Shown here: in pieces, positions 36,910 to 45,500 of the stretch
Position numbering within the stretch: position 1 is the first letter of the stretch
Layout of the letters: each line of letters begins with the position of its first letter
Assembly: GCF_019656315.1 (NCBI RefSeq)
Contig: NZ_BPLU01000073.1
Coordinates: 119,818-183,817, forward strand
Length of the DNA: 64,000 nt
Direction: 5' to 3'
Origin: Flavobacterium sp. UMI-01
GTDB taxonomy: Bacteria > Bacteroidota > Bacteroidia > Flavobacteriales > Flavobacteriaceae
The notes under the pieces: generated by a model
Told to the model about the DNA's origin: nothing
Seen by the model: only the letters and a program-made list of their open reading frames with translations
Database searches by the model: none
Program-made: the position numbers and the translations under genes

Positions 36910-36924
36910 AAAACTGACGCTAAC
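36910..36924 (-). repeat. Right inverted repeat flanking the nuclease-STAND gene
   Basis: Reverse complement reads GTTAGCGTCAGTTTT, 13 of 15 identical to 34524-34538. It is followed by CAGGCGTTTGGCAAGATTGCG, wording of a type often found behind accessory genes in Bacteroidota. Confidence 0.4.
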
Positions 36925-36970
36925 AGGCGTTTGGCAAGATTGCGAATTTTGTAGTAACCCATCTGGTGCT

Positions 36971-37030
36971 CGTTTGCAACGAATACCTACTTAAATTAAA
37001 AGAAGATTAGTGGCGTTTGTAACGCGGATA
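36971..37030 (+). repeat. Repeated (C)GTTTG(C/T)AACG motif
   Basis: CGTTTGCAACGAATA (36971-36985) and CGTTTGTAACGCGGATA (37014-37030) are related to each other, and a third copy, CATTTGCAACGCAGATA, lies at 37922-37938. The second and third copies bracket the HigBA-like locus. The rest of the 406-base gap has no gene. Confidence 0.5.
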
Positions 37031-37099
37031 CTTATAAATAAGTTGTTGTAATTTATACAAAGGTATTACTATGAAGATTGAAAAGTATACTAATTGGTC

Positions 37100-37167
37100 T
37101 CGACTGCGCTCGACCTGACAATAGGTTTAAAGTAAACATAAACTTGTGTCACATCGAGCGCAGTCGA
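37100..37167. repeat. Inverted repeat TCGACTGCGCTCGA around a 40-base loop
   Basis: TCGACTGCGCTCGA (37100-37113) is the perfect reverse complement of 37154-37167. This GC-rich sequence is a well-known dispersed intergenic repeat type in Bacteroidota and stands out from the AT-rich surroundings. It may act as a transcription-end hairpin for the minus-strand antitoxin gene. Confidence 0.7.
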
Positions 37168-37303
37168 GTTGCCTTACTGCTTCGATTGCATCCAGTAACC
37201 TATTAAATTAAAAGATAATTTGTATTAATCACGAATACTAATATAATCATCTCTTTGTAGTAATCTTTCCTTAGTTAATGAAATATTTAGTTATTAGAAA
37301 TGT

Positions 37304-37666
37304 TTAAACACTATGCAAAAATACTTCAGCAGGCAGTTTAAAAAAGTTTTTTAGTTTTTGTGCCATTTTCAAAGTGATTTCTCTTTTGCCTGAAAGAATA
37401 GCAGAAACATGTCCTTTGCTGCCGATAATAGGCTCCAAATCTTTTGCTTTGATGCCCATTTCCTGCATTTTATATTTTATTACTTCAAGAACATCGAGTT
37501 CAGGTAAGTGATAGTTTTTTTCGTCATAATCTTTAATTAAAACAATCAATAAATCCAGTTCGTCATCTTCGGGTGTATTGGGTATGGCGTGAAAGATTTC
37601 CATCATACGAATGGAAGCCTTATTGTAATCGTCTTCGGTTTTTAATACTTTCCAGTTCATCATCAT
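37304..37666 (-). CDS. higA: HigA-type antitoxin, XRE helix-turn-helix protein
   Basis: 120 residues if translation begins at the first of three consecutive ATG codons (37666, 37663, 37660); MNWKVLK is the family-like start. The C-terminal half is an XRE HTH (EMGIKAKDLEPIIGSKGHVSAILSGKREIT). The N-terminal part (DYNKASIRMMEIF...DELDLLIVLIKDYD) is typical of HigA-like antitoxins. Its ATG overlaps the stop of the toxin reading frame (TAATG), the classic toxin-first arrangement. The toxin is degraded, so this antitoxin is probably orphaned. Confidence 0.85.
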   Translation of the reverse strand: MMMNWKVLKTEDDYNKASIRMMEIFHAIPNTPEDDELDLLIVLIKDYDEKNYHLPELDVLEVIKYKMQEMGIKAKDLEPIIGSKGHVSAILSGKREITLKMAQKLKNFFKLPAEVFLHSV

Positions 37667-37794
37667 TACTTTTTATTAATTAAAATCGTGGTATCAAAGG
37701 CTATTGTTTCTACGTCTATTTTGTCATATTCTTTATGTGTTCCAAACCATATTACATAACAAGAAGCTTGTTGAAAATTTATTGAAACTACTTT
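37666..37794 (-). pseudogene. higB: HigB toxin remnant (C-terminal part only)
   Basis: On the minus strand an open frame runs from an in-frame stop at 37795-37797 to TAA at 37666-37668. It reads ...KVVSINFQQASCYVIWFGTH then KEYDKIDVETI, clearly the C-terminal half of a HigB mRNA interferase. No start codon is left, and the sequence beyond 37797 contains only fragments resembling the toxin core (NRFL near 37810-37830) in broken frames. About 100 residues are expected for the family; about 42 are readable. The ribonuclease is almost certainly inactive. Confidence 0.75.
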
Positions 37795-37797
37795 TTA

Positions 37798-38002
37798 TAA
37801 GTAAAAGTAATAAAAAACGGTTTTTATTATGTTGGTTATTAATTTATTTCTGTCGTTATTTAGCGTATCTTCTAATGCTCAATCCCATTATTGCCTTCTT
37901 AAACTAAATAATAAATCTTAGCATTTGCAACGCAGATATCGCTATCATAGTCGTTCAGATAATTTTTATGGAGGTCTATGCTGCTATTTATTTAAAAGAG
38001 TT
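37798..38002. other. Region without an intact gene, degraded HigB sequence and a repeat copy
   Basis: Bases up to about 37900 may hold decayed 5' toxin sequence on the minus strand. A CATTTGCAACGCAGATA repeat copy lies at 37922-37938. The plus-strand frame over 37704-37907 has no family features and is the shadow of the toxin remnant. Confidence 0.45.
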
Positions 38003-38034
38003 TTGTATAGTTTCAAAATATATAAGTATATTTG
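38003..38034 (+). promoter_or_regulatory. Promoter of the heparinase II/III-family gene
   Basis: TTG at 38003-38005, a 21-base spacer and TATATTTG at 38027-38034 match the consensus fully. Transcription should begin near 38040, which rules out the upstream in-frame ATG at 37968 as the start. Confidence 0.7.
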
Positions 38035-38059
38035 GTTTACCATTTTGGTTTACCATTTT
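38034..38059 (+). repeat. 13-bp perfect tandem repeat at the transcription start
   Basis: GGTTTACCATTTT occurs twice without gap (38034-38046 and 38047-38059), beginning at the last base of the -7 element. The position is suitable for a repressor or other operator. Confidence 0.6.
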
Positions 38060-38135
38060 TAATTTCTTTCTTTTGACCAGGGAAGGATATAGCATTAAAA
38101 TGGGGACAGAATTACTAACTATTAACTTTTATACA

Positions 38136-40379
38136 ATGAACTTTATACGACGTAGTACGCTTTTCTTACTGGCTGTTTTTTTCCAAATAAGTACCGCTCA
38201 AACCATTCCCTCGGAATCAATTATTGCCTCCAATAAATTAAGTGCGTATTTGAAACCCGAAGTTCAACAGGCGTTAGGAGGAGTCAATGCCATTTCTACT
38301 GCTCAATTAGCGGAATATTTTAGAACTAAATTTTCAGAAAGGTATTTTTACGATTGGAAAAATGGAGAAGAACGTTTCAAACAATACACGACCATTTATG
38401 AAAATGCCATACACCATCATACCGAAAGAGCTTTAGACCACATGACCAAATTTCCAGCGAATGCACAATGGAAATTGCCCTACAATTACCAAAACGGTGA
38501 ACCAGTCAATGCGTATGCTTTGCGTCATTTGGCGCGTCAGCACAAGATGGTGGATATTGCTTTTTATTACAAATACCAACAAAAAAATCCAGAATACCTG
38601 AGGTATTTTAAAAATCAAATGGCGTCGTTAAATGCTGCTTTATTGGCGAATAAATATGAAACTATTGAGGACGGAAATGGGGTATATGAAGCTTTTCGTT
38701 CGGGTTATCGCATATTAAATTGGTTACACATTCACACTTTCTTTTTGGGTGAAAAAGAATATTCTGATGACGACCAATTGCTAACAATTGCTACCTTATT
38801 GCAACACGCTTCCAATCTGTATGCAACAAACACCGAATTTGTACCCGGAAATCATCAAACACGGGGGATGTCGGCTTTGGCCATGCTTTCAATTTTGTTT
38901 CGAGATTTTAAAGATGCTGATGCATGGTACCAACGTTCGATGGGGTTGTTAGAACAACATTTGTCTAAAGAAATTAATAAAGATGGATTCCAATTTGAAC
39001 GTACCGTACATTATCATATCAGCGATATTGACACCTATTATTATGTGTATCAATTAGCCAAAAACAGCAACATACAAGTAGATACTTTTTGGGAAAGCAA
39101 ACTGAAATCGTTGTTTACTACCTTGACCAAAATTGCATATCCCGACAAGTCGGCTCCTGTTTTTTCGGATGATACCAATGCACCTTGGGCTGAAAAAAAT
39201 ACAATTTCAGGAGCGCTTACGTTGGGCTATTTGTTGTTTGGAGAACCTGAAATGGGGTATTTTGCAAATGATTTTGTAGAGTCGGATATGTATTGGTATT
39301 TGAATGATACCCAGTTGCAAATGCTAAAGGCGATTCAAGCCAAGAAACCTGAGTTTAAGTCGGTGGTGTTTCCTGATACGGGTTATTATATCATGCGCCA
39401 AGGTTGGGAGCCAGATGCAATGGTGATGGCCATTTCTAATGGATTGGATCCTGATAAACCTGACCATCAGCATGGCGATATGTTAGGAATTCAGGCGATG
39501 GCAAACGGTCAGGTCATTTTACCCAATTATCAAGTGCGTTATTCGCTTAAAGATTATGAATTTTTCAAAAATTCAATGGTCAAAAATGTAGCTTTAGTTG
39601 ATGGTGAATTGCAAGGCAAGGAATATGCAGGCAATCAAGGCGGAAGCGGTTTTGGAAAATTTGCTGTTTTGCCTCATCCCAAAACAATTTCTTGGAATGT
39701 CAATGATGCTATAGAAGTTTATATAGGAAGTCATGATGGATTTGAAAAAAGCGGGGTTACGTATGCAAGAAAGGTGATTTATTTAAAAGATGATTTTTGG
39801 TTGGTTAAAGATGATTTTCATTCGGCAACACCTCACACCTATAAACAAGTGTGGCAAGGTCATTATAGCTTAGAAAAAGCACCAAATTTATTGCGTTCAA
39901 GTTTTAATGATGGTTCAGGTAGTGATATTTACCAACTGGTACCGACGGATTTGGTTGAAACTTCGGGGAAAAATGGCAAGCAATGGTCTGTAGTGGCTAC
40001 AAAAGATAAGACTCATTTTAATTTTATCACTGCAATTGTTCCTTTCAGAAAATTTGATGATAGAATTGATGAAGATAAAAAGAATCCTTCTTTAAAAGGT
40101 TGGGAAGTGAATTCGTCCAAATGGGGAATAGAAGGAATAGGGGCTACCACCTTGACTAAGGAAGGCAAAACGGTGTTATTTGCTGTAAAAAAAGTAACGC
40201 TTCCTTCAGTGACGATTGCGTTTTCTGAGCCAGCCGATGCGTTTGTGATGCAAAACGAAAAAAAGATCACGATTCAATCACTCCATACAAAAGACGTAAC
40301 AGTAGCGTATGGTTATGCTAAATCTAAAAAAGCATTCGTTCTTAAACCAGGAGAATCGATTACAATTGAAATAAAATAG
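38136..40379 (+). CDS. Heparinase II/III-family polysaccharide lyase, secreted
   Basis: ATG at 38136 gives 747 residues with a signal peptide (MNFIRRSTLFLLAVFFQISTAQ); an earlier in-frame ATG at 37968 lies upstream of the promoter. The N-terminal half is an alpha/alpha toroid with conserved NHQTRGM and ERTVHYHISDIDTYYY segments. A heparinase II/III-like beta-sandwich follows, with the HQHGDMLG motif near residue 450. The family includes heparin, alginate and other uronate-polysaccharide lyases (PL12, 15, 17, 21); I cannot choose among them. It stands alone, without SusC/D neighbours, and ends at a strong terminator. Confidence 0.87.
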   Translation: MNFIRRSTLFLLAVFFQISTAQTIPSESIIASNKLSAYLKPEVQQALGGVNAISTAQLAEYFRTKFSERYFYDWKNGEERFKQYTTIYENAIHHHTERALDHMTKFPANAQWKLPYNYQNGEPVNAYALRHLARQHKMVDIAFYYKYQQKNPEYLRYFKNQMASLNAALLANKYETIEDGNGVYEAFRSGYRILNWLHIHTFFLGEKEYSDDDQLLTIATLLQHASNLYATNTEFVPGNHQTRGMSALAMLSILFRDFKDADAWYQRSMGLLEQHLSKEINKDGFQFERTVHYHISDIDTYYYVYQLAKNSNIQVDTFWESKLKSLFTTLTKIAYPDKSAPVFSDDTNAPWAEKNTISGALTLGYLLFGEPEMGYFANDFVESDMYWYLNDTQLQMLKAIQAKKPEFKSVVFPDTGYYIMRQGWEPDAMVMAISNGLDPDKPDHQHGDMLGIQAMANGQVILPNYQVRYSLKDYEFFKNSMVKNVALVDGELQGKEYAGNQGGSGFGKFAVLPHPKTISWNVNDAIEVYIGSHDGFEKSGVTYARKVIYLKDDFWLVKDDFHSATPHTYKQVWQGHYSLEKAPNLLRSSFNDGSGSDIYQLVPTDLVETSGKNGKQWSVVATKDKTHFNFITAIVPFRKFDDRIDEDKKNPSLKGWEVNSSKWGIEGIGATTLTKEGKTVLFAVKKVTLPSVTIAFSEPADAFVMQNEKKITIQSLHTKDVTVAYGYAKSKKAFVLKPGESITIEIK

Positions 40380-40477
40380 TCTAATGCGATTATTTTTCGA
40401 TTAGGTCTCATAGTAGGGGAGTTGCTAATTGCATCCTTTTTATGCTCTTCAAACGTTTAATCGGATAGAAAAAATGG

Positions 40478-40508
40478 AAGGAGCCTATTGTGGCTCCTTT
40501 ATTTTTTT
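40478..40508. terminator. Terminator behind the lyase gene
   Basis: AAGGAGCC (40478-40485) pairs with GGCTCCTT (40492-40499) and is followed by a T-run. It lies between convergent genes, and its right arm reaches the stop of the DUF6265 gene. Confidence 0.8.
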
Positions 40509-40975
40509 GATAAAGTGTATTTTTCAGTACTAGGTTTGCCCAACTGTTTCCCCGAAATTTGTACGACTAACTGATTTGCTTTGGGAGTAGAATAGCTAAT
40601 TTTTTGAGGGTAGTCTTGATTTGGGTTTTCAAATTGAAGTTGGTTTTCAATTTCTTCTTTAGATGAAAAAACGAGCGGTTGGTTGTTGTTTTGTCCTATG
40701 ATTTTAGTTTTAAAAATCAAAGAATCACCTACTTGTTGCAAGGATACATATTCTTTGTGAATAGTGTCCTTTTCTCTAATAAAAAAGGAAGTAGCAGTCA
40801 GGGTACTGTCATTCGTTTTTACCCAATTCTCTGTTAGTTTTCCTTCGGAGGATTGTTGTTCCCATTTTCCTAAAATCCATTCAGAGGAACGAATGAGTTC
40901 GTTGTCTGACTTTGTACTTTTAGAACACGAAGCACAGGCTATCAAGAGCGAAAAAAGAGTAATTTTAGGAATCAT
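40499..40975 (-). CDS. Lipoprotein, DUF6265 family
   Basis: 158 residues with a lipoprotein signal (LLIACASCSKS). The mature domain shows the DUF6265 pattern: WILGKWEQQSSEGKLTENW, TATSFFIREKDTIHKE, and FENPNQDYPQKISY. Family members are exported lipocalin-like beta-barrels of unknown function. Single gene, convergent with the lyase gene. Confidence 0.8.
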   Translation of the reverse strand: MIPKITLFSLLIACASCSKSTKSDNELIRSSEWILGKWEQQSSEGKLTENWVKTNDSTLTATSFFIREKDTIHKEYVSLQQVGDSLIFKTKIIGQNNNQPLVFSSKEEIENQLQFENPNQDYPQKISYSTPKANQLVVQISGKQLGKPSTEKYTLSKK

Positions 40976-41048
40976 AAAATATTTTAATGATGGTTTTCAG
41001 TGGCTAAAATAGGAAAAAAAGATAGTTTATACACAATTAATAGGAGTG

Positions 41049-41084
41049 TAAAAAAACAGAGGCTGTCTAAAAATAGACAGCCTC
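41049..41084 (-). terminator. Terminator of gltB-gltD
   Basis: An 11-bp perfect stem (41059-41069 with 41074-41084, GAGGCTGTCTA) has a 4-base loop and is followed on the minus strand by seven T. It lies 28 bases behind the gltD stop. Confidence 0.85.
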
Positions 41085-41111
41085 ATTCTTATGAATTGAT
41101 AAAATAGAGTT

Positions 41112-42566
41112 TTATACTCCTGGTAAATCACCACCTTCTTTCGTAGGAAGGTTAGTTGTTCCCATTAAATACAAATCTACTTCTCTAGCTGCTTCACGAC
41201 CTTCAGATATTGCCCAAACAATTAAAGATTGTCCTCTTCTCATATCCCCAGCTGTAAAGATGTTAGGAATATTGGTTTGGTAATTGTTTGCTTTGTAATT
41301 GCTTCTAAAGTCGGTTTCAAGACCTAATTGTTCTGCTAAAGTTTTTTCTGGACCTGTAAAACCTAAAGCTAATAAAGCTAAGTCACATGGCCATATTTTC
41401 TCTGAGCCTTCTACTTCAATCAACTCAGGACGTTGTCCAGGAACGATTTTCCATTCAACATTTACTGTTTTAAGCGCAGTTAATTTGCCATTAGCATCTT
41501 TGATAAATTCTTTGGTGTTGATTAACCAGTTTCTTTCGCATCCTTCTTTGTGAGAAGAAGATGTTTTCAACTGCAACGGCCAGTAAGGCCAAGGCGTTGT
41601 TTCGCTTCTTCCTACAGGAGGTTTTGGCATAATTTCAAAGTTGGTTACTGATTTAGCTCCTTGACGGTTTGAAGTACCCACACAGTCAGAACCTGTATCT
41701 CCACCACCGATAACGATTACATCTTTACCAGTAGCTACTACTTGATTTTCGATTTTTTCTCCAAAAACAACTTTGGTTTGTTGTGTTAAGAAATCCATTG
41801 CTTGGACCACACCATCTGCATCAGCACCTGGGGTAGGTAAGCTTCTTCTTTCTGTTGCACCACCACAAAGAACGATAGAATCAAATGCTTTTAAGTCATT
41901 GATATCATAGTTTACACCTACGTTAGTGTTGACTTTGAAAGTAATTCCTTCTGCCTCAAGGATAGCAATACGACGGTCGATAATTTCTTTTTCCAATTTG
42001 AAATTAGGGATACCATAACGTAATAATCCACCAATAGCGTTGTCTCTTTCAAAAACAGTAACGGTGTGACCGGCTCTGTTTAATTGTTGTGCAGCCGCTA
42101 AACCAGCAGGGCCTGAACCTACAACAGCAACTGTTTTACCTGTTCTTGTTTTTGGAGGTTGTGGTTTAATCCATCCTTCTGCGAAGGCGCGTTCCACAAT
42201 ATTTTTTTCTATATTTTCAATAGAAATTGGTTCGTTAATAATCCCTAATACACATGCTTTCTCACATGGCGCAGGACATAAACGTCCTGTGAATTCAGGG
42301 AAATTATTAGTGGAATGAAGTATCCAAGACGCTTTTTGCCATTCTCCTTGGTGTACCATGTGGTTGAAATCAGGGATTAAATTCCCTAATGGACATCCAC
42401 TATGACAAAATGGAATACCACAATCCATACAACGAGAACCTTGTTCTGTAATTTCAGCTTCACTCAAAGGAACTGTAAATTCTTTATAATGTCCTACACG
42501 CTCTTGTACTGCTGTGTATGATTCATCTTTTCTTTCGAATTCTTTAAAACCTGTTACTTTTCCCAT
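41112..42566 (-). CDS. gltD: Glutamate synthase (NADPH), small subunit
   Basis: 484 residues. The N-terminal iron-sulfur domain has two Cys groups (CMDCGIPFCHSGCP and CPAPCEKACVLG). The FAD site is VVGSGPAGLAAA, and an NADPH site is at VIGGGDTGSDC. The subunit passes electrons from NADPH to GltB for glutamate formation. It starts 4 bases after gltB and ends at a strong terminator. Confidence 0.95.
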   Translation of the reverse strand: MGKVTGFKEFERKDESYTAVQERVGHYKEFTVPLSEAEITEQGSRCMDCGIPFCHSGCPLGNLIPDFNHMVHQGEWQKASWILHSTNNFPEFTGRLCPAPCEKACVLGIINEPISIENIEKNIVERAFAEGWIKPQPPKTRTGKTVAVVGSGPAGLAAAQQLNRAGHTVTVFERDNAIGGLLRYGIPNFKLEKEIIDRRIAILEAEGITFKVNTNVGVNYDINDLKAFDSIVLCGGATERRSLPTPGADADGVVQAMDFLTQQTKVVFGEKIENQVVATGKDVIVIGGGDTGSDCVGTSNRQGAKSVTNFEIMPKPPVGRSETTPWPYWPLQLKTSSSHKEGCERNWLINTKEFIKDANGKLTALKTVNVEWKIVPGQRPELIEVEGSEKIWPCDLALLALGFTGPEKTLAEQLGLETDFRSNYKANNYQTNIPNIFTAGDMRRGQSLIVWAISEGREAAREVDLYLMGTTNLPTKEGGDLPGV

Positions 42567-42570
42567 TGTA

Positions 42571-45500
42571 TTATACTGTTAATTCTTCTACCATTTGTAC
42601 CTCAGTTTCCAAACGCTTCAATGCTTTTTTGTATTCTGTAGGCATTACTTTTACGAAATTGTTTAAGCTAGCGTTCCAATCATTCAATAATTGCGTTCCT
42701 TTACTACTGTTAGTGTACAGTACGTGTCTCTCAATTAATTGTTTCAATTCATCAGCTTCGTTGCCTTCCACAGTTTCAAATTCTATTGTTTCGGTGTTAC
42801 ACAAACCATTTTTGAATTTATGCTCTGGATCATAGATGTAAGCGATACCACCACTCATACCTGCTGCAAAGTTTCTTCCTGTTTTACCAAGAACAACTAC
42901 TTTACCACCTGTCATGTATTCACAACCGTGATCTCCCACACCTTCTACTACAGCAATGGCACCTGAGTTACGTACAGCAAAACGCTCTCCTGCTATACCG
43001 TTGATGTAAGCTTCTCCTTCGATGGCACCAAATAAACAAACGTTACCTACGATGATGTTTTCTTCTGCAACAAAGGTAGCTGCTGCTGGTTTCTTAATGA
43101 TTAATTTAGCTCCAGAAAGTCCTTTTCCTAAATAGTCATTGGTGTTTCCTTCAACTGTAAAAGTCAATCCATGTGCACTGAAAGCACCTAAACTTTGTCC
43201 TGCTGAACCAGTGAAATTAATATTTAAAGTGTCTTCTGGTAATCCTAAGTGACCGTATATTTTTGAAATTTCGTTACTTACAATAGCTCCCACTGAACGG
43301 TTGATGTTGCTAATTGGGTAATTCAATGTCATTTTTTCTTTTCTATACAAAGCACGGTGAGAATCTTTCAGGATTTGGAAATCCAATACATTGTCTAATC
43401 CGTGATCTTGTTTCTCAGTGTTACGAACCGTCATGTATTTGTACGTGTCAGGTCTGTGTAAGATAGAAGACAAATCCAATCCTCTTGCTTTGTAATGGGT
43501 AATAGCTTTGTTAGAATTGATTTTGTGCGTTTGACCAATCATTTCTTCCATGGTTCTGAAACCTAATTGAGCCATAATTCCTCTTAACTCTTCTGCTACA
43601 TAGTAGAAGAAGTTGATTACGTGCTCAGGAGTTCCTTTGAAGTTTTTACGCAATTCTTTATCTTGAGTTGCAATACCTACCGGACAAGTATTCAAGTGAC
43701 ACTTACGCATCATGATACATCCTGAAGCTACTAGAGGAGCAGTGGCAAAACCAAACTCTTCAGCACCTAATAAAGCAGCAATAGCTACGTCACGACCTGT
43801 TTTTAATTGTCCGTCGCACTCTACAACGATACGGCTTCTTAAGTTGTTTAATACTAACGTTTGTTGTGCTTCTGCCAATCCAAGTTCCCAAGGAAGACCT
43901 GCGTGTTTCAATGAAGTTAAAGGAGATGCTCCAGTACCACCATCGTAACCTGCGATTAATACCACATCCGCTTTTGCTTTAGCAACACCTGCAGCAATCG
44001 TACCAACACCAACTTCAGATACTAATTTCACGTTAATACGGGCTTCTCTGTTGGCATTTTTCAAGTCAAAGATTAATTGTGCTAAATCCTCAATTGAATA
44101 AATATCGTGGTGTGGTGGAGGTGAAATCAATCCAACGAACGGAGTTGAGTTACGAGCCGACGCAATCCAAGGCAATACTTTTTCACCTGGTAATTGTCCA
44201 CCTTCTCCTGGTTTAGCCCCTTGAGCCATTTTAATTTGAATCTCTTTGGCGCTTGATAAATAGTGAGAAGTTACTCCAAAACGTCCAGAAGCTACTTGTT
44301 TGATAGCCGAGTTGCGACTGTCACCATTTACATCTGGTTGGAAACGAGTTCTGTCTTCTCCACCTTCACCTGAATTGGATTTTCCTCCAATACGGTTCAT
44401 GGCGATGGCCAAATTCTCGTGTGCTTCTCTAGAGATAGACCCGTAAGACATCGCACCTGTTTTGAAACGTTTTACGATTTCAGTCCATGGTTCTACTTCG
44501 TCTAACGGAATAGGATCTAAGTTGTCAAACTCAAATAAACCACGAATAGTCATTAAGTTTTTAGCCTGATCGTTTACGGTTTTAGCATACACATCATAAC
44601 TCGCTTGATCGCTCAAACGTACCGCTTGTTGCAATTTAGCAATAGTAGTTGGGTTGAACATGTGTCTTTCCCCGTTACGTCTCCATCTGTATTCTCCACC
44701 AATGTTTAATCCTAAACGGTTTGGAATTAATACGTCTGGATACGCATAGTTATATCTTTCGCTAATTTCTTTTTCAATTTCATACAATCCAATACCTTCA
44801 ATTCTTGAAGCAGTGTATGGGAAGTATTTTTCAACAAATTTAGAGTTGAAACCAACAATTTCAAAAATTTGAGAACCTCTATACGAGTGTAAAGTAGAGA
44901 TTCCAATTTTGTTCATGATTTTTAAAATTCCTGAACCAATTGCTTTGTTGAAGTTGTCCACTGCTTTTTGTTCGCTAATTCCAGTAATGAAACCTTCTTG
45001 TACTTGTACGCGAATAATTTCGTTTACCATATAAGGGTTGATGGCACTTGCGCCATACCCAAATAAAGTAGCAAAATGATGTGGTTCACGTGGTTCAGCT
45101 GATTCGATAATGATATCAAAATAAGAACGCTTACGCAAACGGTTCATTTGGTGGTGAACATAAGAACAAGCTAATAAAGCAGGGATAGGAGCGAATTCTT
45201 TATTAACACCTCTATCAGATAGGATAATGATGTTTGTTCCTCTTTCAACAGCTTTTGTAATTTGGATGATAATGTCCTCTAAAGCATTTTCTAAACCATT
45301 TAATCCTTTTGATTTTGAGTAAAGGATTTCGATTGTTTCAGCTTTGAAATGATCGATATCAATATTTCTAATTTTTTCCAAATCATCGTTAGAGATAACT
45401 GGATTCTGAATTCTTAATTTACGACATTGTTTGCTAGAAATATCAAAAATATTTCGGTCTTGTCCTAAAGCTAAGCTGATATCAGTTACAATTTCTTCAC

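Noticed and set aside
36901..37303. Possible CRISPR or integron attC array in the repeat-rich gap behind the STAND gene
   Set aside because: Only two or three divergent motif copies with irregular spacing; no regular spacers, no integrase.
37704..37907. Plus-strand 67-codon frame over the toxin remnant
   Set aside because: It is antisense to the degraded higB sequence; no family features and no promoter.
37968..38135. Upstream in-frame extension of the heparinase-family gene
   Set aside because: A full consensus promoter (38003-38034) lies inside it, and the signal peptide starts at ATG 38136.
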